DNA of 64,000 nucleotides from Rosellinia necatrix (taxonomy: Eukaryota > Ascomycota > Sordariomycetes > Xylariales > Xylariaceae): the NCBI GenBank assembly GCA_021209875.1, contig JAGYVD010000007.1, positions 3,348,001 to 3,412,000 on the forward strand. The letters are read 5' to 3'. The notes below the pieces were generated by a model. It ran no database searches. It was not told where the DNA came from and saw nothing but the letters and a program-made list of their open reading frames with translations. The position numbers were made by a program, and so were the translations under genes. How positions within the stretch are numbered: position 1 is the first letter of the stretch; the number at the start of each line of letters is the position of its first letter. Positions 23,040 through 33,474 of this stretch are shown here, piece after piece.

Positions 23040-24220
23040 AATCACGGCCCTCGACAAATGCAATATTAAAACGAAATGGAATTTTGGATGCTATCTAAAA
23101 AAAATATCCCAAATCGCCCTAGCTGAGGTCAAATAAGGGGCCATGGCTTAAGCCACACACTCTAACAGACGCCATCAGGGCTGCCAACTCCACCAATAAG
23201 CGCTGGTTTGAGCCGACGGATTAGGAAAGCTTATTCCTGGTCACAAGAGAGTATAAACTATACCGAGTATCTGATGACCTCCGGCCCAGCTATGCTGTGG
23301 ATCAAAACCGTTAGCTGGTAAGGGCCATCGCTCCCGATGCGAACAGCCATAGTAAGGACCCGGACGCAACGGTCCGCCTTGGAGTTTCGCACAGCCGCCA
23401 AAATAACGTCCCAGATGGGCTTCGCAGTATCCATGGCATCAAGGGTCGCACTAAAGCTTGTGACGTGTTTACGTGCGACGCAAGTTTAGCCACCCGCCGT
23501 AGATAAACCTCTTGAATATCATGCCCACGACGATAATGCAGATGATCTACGCTTTCCGCTTACGCCCCACGCCTCACATCGGGAAGACCAAAGATTAGAA
23601 CTTGATTAGCATTTTAACAAGTTTATAATAGATCCATCTGGCAATTTCTAGTGTTAGCAGGCACCATTTCCATGTGTGGCCATACGTTGGGGAGATGATA
23701 TATGAGACAAAATGGGGATAAATTAGACCTAGAGCTACACTACTATGAATGAATAATACGTCGTCATACCAAACACGTAGTAAACCTGGCGTCTAATGTG
23801 CGATCGATATCCACCTGCTGGGGATGTATGGTTCATCCCAACTTATTTGTTGTTATGTAAGCCGTGTTCATTAGCGACCACTAGGTTATGCCTGTCAACT
23901 CCAACGAACCTAGCCCCTGACTATGTATACTACACTAGTACGCTACACTACTACACTACTACACTACTACACTACTACACTACTACACTACTACGTACGC
24001 ATCCCAACCCGCCAGCACCAACCCATTTCCTTCCCCCGTCCTTGGCACCGAAAACAAACTATCGACCCGACCATTGAATCGACCACACAAAGAGGGGGGC
24101 CGGCTCCAGAACTGACTTATCTGTATCCATCCAAAGCCGGGAAAATTGCCAAAAAAAAATCTAACCAACCCTTCTCTCAACACCCCACGCACCACATAGA
24201 TAAAGATAAGACAAAAAAAA
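23040..24220. other. Spacer with a tandem repeat
   Basis: About 1.2 kb holds the receptor 3' flank and the promoter of the SRPBCC gene. Besides the 8-bp tandem array it shows only short unplaced open frames, such as one on the minus strand near 23264-23440 that I cannot assign. Confidence 0.45.
23943..23990. repeat. Tandem array of CTACACTA
   Basis: Six perfect copies of the 8-base unit CTACACTA are followed by a broken copy. It lies about 230 bases before the SRPBCC start codon and is a typical microsatellite. Confidence 0.9.
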
Positions 24221-24417
24221 ATGTCCCTCGCTCCCCCGGACCTCCCCCGGGACGCGGCCAAGTGCGTGCCGCCGATCCCGGTGCCGGCGTACGGCGGCGG
24301 CGGCGCGTTCTCGGTGGCGTGCGCGGCGGTGATCGCGGGGCCGGCCCTCGCGTGCCTCGAGAAGGTGCTCGACCTGCCGGGCTACGGGGCCTGGAACACC
24401 TTCGTGCCGACCGCCTC

Positions 24418-24448
<31 letters not shown>

Positions 24449-24976
24449 CCGGCTCTATCCCCCTCACCATCACCATCAGATGATGCCCCGGCGCCGCCAC
24501 CGGAGCTCGCGGCGCTGGCCGCGCGTCCGGGCTACGCCGCCCCGGGCGCCAGGATCCGCTTCGCCGCCGTCATGGCGCCCGGCGGGGCCGCGCGCTCCGT
24601 CGACCTCGTCGTCACGGCCCTCGAGGCCTTCACGCCCCCCAATAATAACAACAACAACAACAACAACGACGGTGGTGATAGTGATAGTGATAGTGGTGGC
24701 GCCGCCACGGTCGGCTACCGCGTCGCCTGGAAGGCCGTCGGCCTCCCGCGCTTCGTGCTGCGCTCCGAGCGCGTCCAGGAGTTCGTCGAGCGCCGCCGGT
24801 CCGCCGACCGCGGCGGCGGCGTCGAGACCCACTACGCCACCTGGGAGACGTTCGGCGGCGCCGTCGCGTACGTGCTGCCCGGGGCCCAGCTCGAGGGCGG
24901 GTTCTCGCGCTGGGTCGACGGGTTGAGGAAGGCGGTTGAGGAGGGGCGAAGGGAAGGAGGAGGAAAAGGCGGATGA
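24221..24976 (+). CDS. SRPBCC (START/Bet v1-like) domain protein
   Basis: A single exon of 251 residues begins at an ATG just after an A-run. The pattern is that of the SRPBCC lipid-cavity fold: a strand and helix at the N-terminus (VACAAVIAGP, LEKVLDLPGYGAWNTFVP), then strands around PGARIRFAAVM, RSVDLVVTALE and YRVAWKAVGLPRF. The strand THYATWETFGG and a long C-terminal helix ending in WVDGLRKAVEEG complete it. Such proteins bind hydrophobic ligands or act as cyclases/aromatases; the substrate cannot be read from sequence. Two low-complexity inserts (a Pro/Ser/Ala-rich one and a run of nine Asn followed by an acidic DSDSDS run) lie between strands. The gene is far richer in G+C than its flanks. 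There is no signal peptide, so it is probably cytosolic. Confidence 0.72.
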
Positions 24977-26432
24977 AGGGGCGGCGCGGTGAATGATGAT
25001 TTTTTTTTTTGCGTGTATTCCCCTTCCCCTCCCTCCCTCCCTTCCCCCCCTTTTTTTTTTCGTGAGGGCGTTTGTTTGTTTATTTGTTGTTGTTTGGAAC
25101 GGTTTGGATATCTTTTCATATCTTGTCTTGGTGCTGTTTGGTCGCTTGACGACGATGACGACGACCAGGCGGAGGCCGACTGGACACGGTAATCTCAAAA
25201 AGGAGGGTGTGGGCGGGTCGTATGATCCCAGCTGTACGGTCGTGTCTCCGTATTAATCTCAATCGTCGGATTCTGCATGCATCCGTTTTCTGTCTACGTG
25301 CGTATCTGCGAGCCTCGGCCGATCTGCTACGGTCTCGGTAAATGGGCGGCGGACCGGCACCACCAGAGAGATTCTCGAGCCCTGATTGGTGTCTGTCTTT
25401 CTCTTCGCCCTCTCTCTGTCTCTGTCGCTCTCTCAACCGGGCAGTTCGATGCGTTCGATCGCGCCCGGCACGTTGACACGAGGGATGCTCTCCTGCCGTG
25501 CACATCCCCGACCAACGCGCAGCTCAATATTGCTGTTCCGTGTCCCCCTCTTAAGAGGGGCTCCACCTGGCACGATTGTATATCTACGAAACAAGCCATC
25601 CCATCATAGCGAGGCGTCAGTGCTCCCATCAAACATAGAGGGCCACGCGGCCCTACTCACGACATCCCCCATATGCAATCATCGGCAATCCCCCAACGAA
25701 ATCCCGACACAATATTTACCCGAGCCGTGATCCGTTCGGGTCTGTTGTCAAACCAGACCAAGGAATGCCTGGTTATCCGAACTGAAAAGTTGTTAATTAT
25801 GGGAACTAGCATGGACGTGATGACTATCGTCAGATTAGATATTTTAGTTGCGAGGACATCGCCATCCAGTTAGATCGGGCGACAAAATTAGGGTAGAGTA
25901 GCAAAAGTCGCGTATTTAGCGTATGTTGATCACTGTCGCGGGGAATCGCGGGGCATTTTGGGTGTATCCCACCTCAAGGGAAAGTCACCAACAGCAGCGG
26001 CGAGGCCAGCTATGAGTTAGCGAGACATGGAGTCGGTATGAGAAAAAGTCATTCAGATCGAATTGATGCATCGCTTTTGTCATGATTTATACAGTATTTT
26101 TGCCCTTTCTACGGGTATAAACTAGACTTGAAAAGCGTCAAAAAGCTTTCCAAAGCCCAGCATATCATACATGAGAGGAGTAAATATCATAGGCGCATAG
26201 TCTTATGCTCGCTCAGGTGGCGCGATAACCTTGCGCTCGCCTGAGGTAGAATCTCGCGAATCGTAGGAAAGCACTGTCCAAATTGCCCCCGTAGAAGCCC
26301 GCGTGCCTTGCCCCTGTCCGATATCGTTTTCCGCCCCCCGTTCCGAGATGCGACCCAACGCCTTGCTGAAACGCACATGATAAGTGAATGTATACTACAG
26401 TAGATGTTGAGCTAGTCACGCCGCGGGTAGCC
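24977..26432. other. Spacer, no gene seen
   Basis: About 1.5 kb lies downstream of both the SRPBCC and the PRELI gene, which converge here. It begins with pyrimidine-rich and T-run sequence. Open frames are short and unlike any family. Confidence 0.45.
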
Positions 26433-27200
26433 CTACTGGTCAAACACAACTTTTCCCTCTCGGCGCCTCAGCTCTCTCAACACGGAAACAACCGAGTTGT
26501 TTCGCAGGCGCTCCAGCACCATGCCCATGCCATCTCGTGACTTGATGATCTGGTCATCAGTCTTGTTAGAGGCGATCGACTCGATGCTCCGCTGGATACG
26601 AGCAGCTCCCCATCCTGAAATCCAGCTGCCCAGGCGCCGCGGCGCCCCCTCGTCCGGGGTATCCGCCGATTCCACAGGTGCACGGTCGTGTTTCTTGTTG
26701 CCGAGTGAGGACCGGTAAGAGAAAGTAGTGGTGACAAACGTATGCGGAGAGATCGGTCGAGGAGGGGCAAGTGCGGCAGCGCTAGTAGAGGTGCCGGCAA
26801 AGGCCGAGACGTCTGGTGGCGAGGTCGAATAGCGTTGCTCTTCCACCACACTCAAGACACCAGTGAAGTTCAGGTTCCGGCTTTCCGTCTTCATCCAGCC
26901 TTCCTTCATGTCCACCACACTAGTCTCGAGGACAAAGCTAGACTTATCCCCCCCGCCGCCGGTGACACTTGTCGGCAGCAATTTGACAACGGCGGATGGC
27001 ATGCGCGACTTCTTTAGGTGGAGACGGGTAGTGTGCAGGCGACCGGTGACAGGGTCGACATGAGATGATATAGTGTCCGTCGACAGAACATGGCTAGAGA
27101 ACGGGTTCAGTTGCGGGGAGTAGTAGCGAAGGAAGAAAGCCAGCGTGACGGTCGGGAACGGGTGTGAGTATGTGTGGTTGGTGGTGCGTGTGAGAACCAT
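26433..27200 (-). CDS. PRELI/MSF1 family mitochondrial lipid-transfer protein (Ups2/Ups3-like)
   Basis: A single exon of 255 residues starts at the ATG at 27200. It shows the PRELI/MSF1 pattern from the N-terminus: a short strand with YSHPFPTVTLAFFLRY, then NPFSSHVLSTDTISSHVDPVTGRLHTTRL, followed by a Met-containing strand (MKEGWMKTESRNLNFTG) and a C-terminal helix. Family members sit in the mitochondrial intermembrane space. They carry phosphatidic acid or phosphatidylserine between the membranes together with Mdm35. The protein has a Pro/Ser/Ala-rich insertion before TFVTTTFSYRSS and a longer helical C-terminus than yeast Ups proteins. Which of Ups1, Ups2 or Ups3 it matches cannot be fixed without an alignment; length and motifs favour the Ups2/3 (MSF1) side. 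It is a housekeeping gene. Confidence 0.85.
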   Translation of the reverse strand: MVLTRTTNHTYSHPFPTVTLAFFLRYYSPQLNPFSSHVLSTDTISSHVDPVTGRLHTTRLHLKKSRMPSAVVKLLPTSVTGGGGDKSSFVLETSVVDMKEGWMKTESRNLNFTGVLSVVEEQRYSTSPPDVSAFAGTSTSAAALAPPRPISPHTFVTTTFSYRSSLGNKKHDRAPVESADTPDEGAPRRLGSWISGWGAARIQRSIESIASNKTDDQIIKSRDGMGMVLERLRNNSVVSVLRELRRREGKVVFDQ

Positions 27201-28974
27201 GTTGATGGCGGTTGGGGAAAAAAAGTGCGGACCAGATCGATCGTGTGGCTCAGAGTTGGGATCAGACGAGAATCCAGTGGCAGACGGGTTGGGTTCGGTT
27301 GGGCTTAGTCGTACTGCGCTGCGTCGTATTGAGGGGGGGAGGGGGGAGAAGCTCGGGGAGTCAATCAGTCGACTGGAGTCGGTTGATAGGGGGTCGTCGG
27401 GTCGTCGGGTCGTCGTCTTAGAAGGGCTGACGGCTCATGACTAGCCGTGTGCGTTGCTGGATTGTTGCTGGCTGAATTGTTGCTGAGCGTGCGTAGGGAT
27501 ATTTCAGGTGAGGGTTTTGAGGAGATCACCACTCCGGAGCGCAGAGGTGGGAGGGAGAACACGGCAGTCCAAATGGTGTGGTGGTGTGATTGTGACGATG
27601 GTCGTCGACGACAGCACCGGCGACATGTGAGGGAAGAGCGGCATATGAACATACGACGGTCGAATTTGCTAGGTCGAAAGTGGAGAGAAAACGGTCCATT
27701 TTAGTCTGCTATCCGATTGGACCACATGGTCCCACAAAAGGGTCCACTTTACCACGCCTTTGCGGGGAAAGGCTTGGGCCGCGTCTTGGCAATCGTCAGA
27801 CCAGAGATACGGAATGTAGTGGCACGTTGTGTGGAATGTAGACGCGCTGCCGAAGACTGATGCAGAAGACTGATGCAGAAGACTGGGCATTTATGTCAAT
27901 TAATTCTCCCTCTCTTCTACAACATCGTTCTCGGCTATCGATAATCCAGTCACTACAGAGAATCAACAATAGGTAACTATCTATGGAATCCTCAGGGGAT
28001 ATATACAAGGAGGAGCCAACGAAGTGGTCGAAACATGGCACCCAGCCGACACAGCGTACCCGATACATTCATTCGGCAGCTTTTCTATCTGATTTTTCTT
28101 CGCCTTTATACTTTTTTTTTTTTTTTCAGTTGTTTGATACCATCTCGTGTCGACGTACTAAATCGAGATGAGACTCCTTTCCTTATATGAAATACCACCC
28201 ACACCCAGGTGGTAGAATTGCGAGGTTCCGTGAATAAGCCAATTGCCTTCTTGCTTTCTCACGTGTAGAAAATGGAGGTGTAGGATCATTATTCTCGTTT
28301 GTATTTTCCCACCCTAGGCCAATTCCGTCCTGTTAGGTTAGTCATCTAACAGGTGAGTGCCCTTTCAAGTGCTCTAAGTAGATGACGACATATCTTTAGA
28401 CGTACGTGATCCATTACTAGGCTGACATTATATTATCGTCCTGGTCTATATTCTCTAGTCAGCCACATAGTAGTAGATGCAATTGCTAGGTATGAGGCCT
28501 CCGACATCAAGTGACTACGGCCGTACGAGCCTCTAGTTATTGGTCCTCGGCTGTTTGACAGGATAGCCAGCCTTAATATCTGCCAGTCTGTTCCTCAGGC
28601 TTCGTTTTCGATTTCATCCTCATATTTACAAAAAAAAAAAAAAAAAAAAGGCCTCTGTAATCACGTCAATAGCTCTATTATTGTCAGTGGTCCTTCTGCC
28701 GAGAGTTTGATGGTTTCCATTTAGATTACATAAAGCGAACTGAGGAGCTGGCTTTTTTTCTTTATAAGATCAATCTCTTCCCTACAGGTTATTAGCAGAT
28801 GATTTCCGCCACACTCCTTGTCTTCTGAACCATTGATACTAATCAAAAATTTTACACCAACCGAAATAGTAGTTCAGTCTTAAACTTTAAACCCTCACTG
28901 TTTCTGTTGTGCCGTGATTATATGTAGAAAATAGGATCAAACGTAATTTCGGCATTGCAGAAGCACTGGCAAGA
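27201..28974. other. Spacer upstream of PRELI gene
   Basis: About 1.8 kb holds the PRELI promoter and then AT-rich sequence with a 20-base A-run near 28629-28649. No gene is seen. Confidence 0.45.
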
Positions 28975-29136
28975 TGTCACAGTTCGTACTGCTGGTAGTT
29001 CCAGAAATAACTTATGTTATTGCACAAGGAGGGAAGGTTCCTCACTTGGTCAGTCGCCAGCTACTCGTTCCTTTTATATACAGTATTCTGGCTCGTGCCC
29101 TAGTGGAGTCCTTAGGTCAAGACTAGTTCCGTGACA
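28975..29136 (+). mobile_element. Solo LTR, copy 1
   Basis: This 162-base element starts TGTCAC and ends GTGACA, as LTRs start TG and end CA. It is flanked by a perfect 5-base direct repeat CAAGA (28970-28974 and 29137-29141), the target duplication of an LTR retrotransposon. A second copy of the same length lies at 36135-36296, about 91 percent identical. There is no internal retrotransposon sequence beside either copy, so both look like products of LTR-LTR recombination. A TATATA sequence lies in the second half. The strand is given only relative to copy 2. Confidence 0.85.
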
Positions 29137-31001
29137 CAAGAAGATATAAAAGAGAGAGGATGCCATGTCCATACCCTTAAAATAAAAGGCCCAGAGCTGG
29201 AAGCTCTCCAGGGTAATGTCGATAGCATACAGTTTTAAAAGGTTACGGGCTAGAGTGATGATGAGCAGCATCGAAAATTTCCACTTGGAAAGCCAAAGGT
29301 CCAGTAAACGTTACGCGGTACTATTTCGATCATTTTTACGCTGAACGTTACGCTTGCGGCGGCCTAGTTGAGAGAGAGACAGATCGAGTTAACGGCCCGT
29401 TGCCGGGGTTGGGCTCTTTTTTCGGAAGCTTTGGGTCGTCAGATTAGGCGTCAATTCAATATTCATGGCCAAAATCAACAGGCTCAAGACAGAGCCGTCT
29501 AGCTCGCGCCATCTCCCTAAACTATATCACTGTATGAAAGTCTCTGTCTCACTTGGAGGGATCAAAGAAATAAAAGAAAAACCTACGAAGAAGAGTTGAA
29601 CAACCTAACCATCGGAACATATATGTTTCGGCGGGTAATTCTTGAAGCTGGTGGCTATCCAACTTTAGTATCGCTATTACTTACCCGCATATTAGCTTCT
29701 AATCGGGAGTTGGGTCTGCAAAATTGATCCAGTATGGTAAAGAGGATAGCCTTTGTTATTCCTGTGCCATGGTGGAGAAGTTGAGGGGGACGAGACCAAT
29801 AACCAGGTCGTAAAACACCCCCTCTCCCACCCCCCTAGATTGAACAACAAACATTTCATTTTCAATGGCCAAACCTACTCAGCGATACGGGTATACAAAA
29901 GGCCACCCGATACCAGTACCGGCCATGCAAGTATGGCCAAATTTTGCGAATGTTAATAACTTGCCATTGAACGTGCTAAAGGAATTCCTTAGACAAGCAC
30001 TTAAGGTAGCTTACTATCAGCGGAGAGCGATAAGAGTTGCCTCCAAACTACTTTTTAGGTGTGTAAGTTCCACGAAACAGCGCTTGAGCACTATACCAGT
30101 ATTCGATTAGTATGACGGAAGTAATGGTAGAGGTAGACGGGGGCGTCAAGTCCGGCATTTGCATAGCTACATGGACAGCCAGCCACATTATTACCTCATT
30201 TCCCCATATGAATGCTAATATACATAGCCAAATGACTGCTCGGAGGTACTCCGAAAAAAAAAACCATATCATGCTTGATAATAGATATTGTTAGTGTGTT
30301 TAGAGTAGATAAATTACTAGAGATAACCGTGGATCGACACTACCTACCTAGGTAGGTAGGTAAACTGGAGGCAAGGTGTACCTTTATTTTGATGAATAAA
30401 TAACTAGCTACCTAGGTAGTTAACTGCACCTAAAAGGATAAAGGCGATCGGGTATATGTATGTATATGCATATAGGTACCCCACTTAGTACATACAGGTT
30501 TAGTAGGTATGCATTTCACCACCCCCTCGATCCATGACATCCTGGGTTAGCTGGTTTGCGCCACGTTTAGGTCAACCTCTCAGACAGATTGCAGGCGGAG
30601 TTCAATTGTTGGGAAAACGAAAGGCGGCACACCTGCGCAGTCGTGTGCGATAAACAGTGTGATGTGCCAATGGAGGTTCGGGACATGAACCGCCTAGAAT
30701 CAATCTCCTCACCGCTCTTCTTCCGACGGCCAAGAAGACAGCCACATACGATGCCGATCGCCACATTCCATCTAGCCAGAATCTAGCCACGGATGAAATG
30801 AAACGCCGATGACAAGGATCGCACCGGGACCCTGTAACCTCCAGGGTCGTCCGTCGTCTGTCCAGATCGCTCGCACGCACGCACATGCAAATCCTCCCTT
30901 GTCGAGGATTCGAACTGGACAAGAACGTAAGAACGTAAGAACGTTCAGGACAGACAGGGCAAACAGGCAGACAGGCAGACAGACAAAACACAGCAAAAAC
31001 C
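29137..31001. other. Spacer, AT-rich, upstream of ceramide synthase
   Basis: About 1.9 kb holds no recognisable gene. AGGT/ACCT units cluster at about 30340-30510. Short direct repeats (GAACGTAA, GACAGGCA) lie at about 30924-30980, just before the ceramide synthase start. Confidence 0.45.
30340..30510. repeat. AGGT/ACCT repeat patch
   Basis: CTACCTACCTAGGTAGGTAGG and related units are scattered over about 170 bases, in the same style as the other intergenic patches of this window. Confidence 0.55.
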
Positions 31002-32586
31002 ATGGCTGGCCACTTCAAGACGATGCGAAATGGATTACTGCAGAGCCCGTCCCAGTGGCTGTCGGAGCACCAGATCGGTATGCATCCTCCCTCATGCGGT
31101 CCGGATCCGTCCTCCCCCTTCCTTCATTCATTCCTTCATTCACTCCTTCATTCACTCCTTCATTCACTCCTTCATTCACTCCTTCCTTCAGCCCTTCCTT
31201 CCTTGCCCGGACACGGCTAACCAAGAATCCAACCGAAGGGGTCTCATGCAATCTCATGCTGGCCCTCTTCCTCGCCCACGCCTGCTGGCCTCAGTGGCAG
31301 CCGTTGACGTCCAAGCTCTTCACCCTGTCGGGCTATAATCCCGCCACGGGCAAGTATGCCACCGGCCACGATGACCTGTATTTCGTCGCCTTCTGCGTGG
31401 TGCTGTTCAGCGGCATCCGCGCCTGCTCGATGGAATACCTGCTCGCGCCCTTGGCCAGGTGGTGTGGCCTGACCAACAAGAAGCGCATCACGAGATTTTC
31501 CGAGCAGGGCTGGATGTTCATGTACAACGCGGTCTTCTGGACTCTGGGAATGGTAATCTATTGAACGGCGCCCTTTCAATTCTTGATGTCCATGATCTTG
31601 CTGACCCTTATTCGCGGTCGCAAGCGCATCTACATCGCGTCACCCTACTTCCTGAACCTGGCGGAGCTGTGGACGGATTGGCCACAGAGAGAGCTTGACG
31701 GCCTTACGAAGGGGTATGTGCTGGCACAACTCGCGTACTGGACCCAGCAGCTGCTCGTCGTCAACCTCGAGGCTCGACGCCACGATTATTGGCAGATGAT
31801 AGCTCACCATGTTGCTACAATTGCGTTGATCTCCTCGGCGTACGCATACCACCACATACGGGTCACTAACCTCATTTTCGTCATGATGGACATTATCGAA
31901 CTAATTTTCCCTGTAAGATAATAAGAGCTCTTCGGCGAACGTGGCTAACAACGCGAAAGCTCGCGAAATGTCTCAAATGTCTGGGTTTCACTACCATTTG
32001 CGACGTCATCTTCGGCATCTTCATGGTCACCTGGCTCATAACTCGCCATGTATTCTACCTCATGACATGCTGGAGCGTATATAACGATTCGCCCCGGCTC
32101 ATGCCGACATCATGCTACGCAGGCCCTGCCACCGATCTTCGGGGCCCCCTTCCCGTTCCGGAGGGCTGGTCATATCTTCAGCCTTTCCGTGACCCGGAGG
32201 GTGTTATCTGCATGAACCAAGAGATACGCATCGCATTCTTGTCGTATCTGCTTCTCCTACAAGCTATCATGATCCCCTGGTCCGCGGCAATCGTCCGAGT
32301 AGCGATCCGAGTGATGCGGGGTGACAGTGCCGAAGACGTCCGAAGCGATGACGAGGACGAGGACGAGGACGAGGACGAAGAGGTCGAGGTTAAGGGGGAC
32401 GGCGAGTTTGGGTTCGAGAAAGGACAGATTTTTGAGGAGGTCGGGGCTGAGGTTATCGACTTCGAGGCATGGAAGCGGCGGAACGGGGTCCAACAACCAG
32501 CGAGGGCGAGCGGAGCAAGCATATCGAGGCATAGCGATCGTAAAGAGTTGCTAAATCGGATCGGATGCGAGAGGCAAATTGAGTGA
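31002..32586 (+). CDS. Ceramide synthase (TLC domain, Lag1/Lac1 family)
   Basis: Four exons, 31002-31077, 31239-31552, 31625-31912 and 31960-32586, encode 434 residues. Introns are 161, 72 and 47 nt. The order of motifs is that of fungal Lag1/BarA: FLAHACWP, NPATGKYATGHDD, RFSEQGWMFMYNAVFWTLGM, YFLNLAELWTDWP and the Lag motif HDYWQMIAHHVATIALI. The paired histidines near residues 191-192 are essential in the family. Several membrane helices are visible. The enzyme joins a fatty acyl-CoA to a sphingoid base in the ER. The tail carries an acidic run of D/E repeats, usual in fungal members where CK2 sites occur. Intron 1 contains a short tandem repeat, and its donor GTATGC is acceptable. Whether this is the main enzyme or a second paralogue cannot be judged here. 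Confidence 0.9.
31128..31186 (+). repeat. 12-base tandem repeat in intron 1 of the ceramide synthase gene
   Basis: Four to five near-perfect copies of a CATTCACTCCTT unit lie wholly within the first intron (31078-31238). They explain its above-average length. Confidence 0.8.
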
Positions 32587-33474
32587 GCGAGTGAGCGAGT
32601 GAGAGGGTGGCAACAACGTCACTACGCGTATAGCCCAATTTAGCCCATGCTGTGCCTGGGCTATCGGGCCCCTGGTTGGAATTTCCTGGTTTAAAGTTAC
32701 ATACACCTGTCTATGTTCACTCAAAATGGTTGATTTTCTGTTTTTGGTCTCTTATTACCTACTCCGCCTTTGATACCTACCTACCTGTCTATATAGTAAG
32801 CTATAGAGCTAAGCTCCAATCCTAGCGTCCGGCACCCGAACGGGGGCCGAGTCGGGCTCCGCGGGCCGCCCATCATTTTTTCTTTCGCAACTACAAATGA
32901 ACCACGCGGCACTAAATCGCGTTTCAACGTGGCCATAGCTTTCAGCATGGTTGGCAGGGCATAACAATCACGATATATGCCGATTGCGATATTCCATCCC
33001 GACCCCTAAGGTCGGCTTATCTTCGATTCCAGGCGTGATGCGAGGGGCTGAATGGGACGGTTGGCAACGAAGTCAGGTCATCACTGATGATACTAAATAC
33101 ATAGCAAATGACGGCACAGGCCATTTTTAGGGGGTTTTATTTCATGCTATCGTAACAGTAAAATACAATCACAATACTTAGTATTGGATATCGTCTCAAA
33201 CCACCTCCTGGCCTAGTAGCGCGTTGAATAGGTAGCGCCGCCATTCACGCTGGCTGGTTCCTTGACGGCTGCATAGCGCAGGTAGCTGAGGCTCTACGTA
33301 TAGCCTTTTGTGTCTGAATCGCGTGTTCTCTTGTTTCTTTGTTGATGCTTTTGTTTGGTTTTTATTTGGCTGTTTTTCCTTTTTTTTTTTTTTTTTTTTT
33401 GCTTTTTTTCCTTTTTTCTCTTCATTATTGCCATGTGAGAATGATGTAGTTGGTGCAAGTCTCGTCATTCCTAA
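32587..33474. other. Convergent 3' spacer
   Basis: About 0.9 kb lies between two convergent genes. It holds a short ACCT patch near 32757-32795 and a 22-base T-run near 33379-33400. No gene is seen. Confidence 0.45.

Noticed and set aside
23264..23440. A minus-strand stretch of about 58 codons that looks somewhat coding (MDTAKPIWDVILAAVRNSK)
   Set aside because: It is too short and isolated, with no convincing exons on either side and no family that I recognise.
23943..23990. Possible CRISPR array
   Set aside because: The 8-base units abut without spacers, so it is a microsatellite in a eukaryotic genome.
24476..25198. A 240-codon minus-strand open frame over the SRPBCC gene
   Set aside because: It is antisense to a G+C-rich gene, with low-complexity translation; a shadow.
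30885..30925. A TTCGAA-containing stretch that might be a tRNA T arm
   Set aside because: No acceptor, D or anticodon stems can be paired around it.
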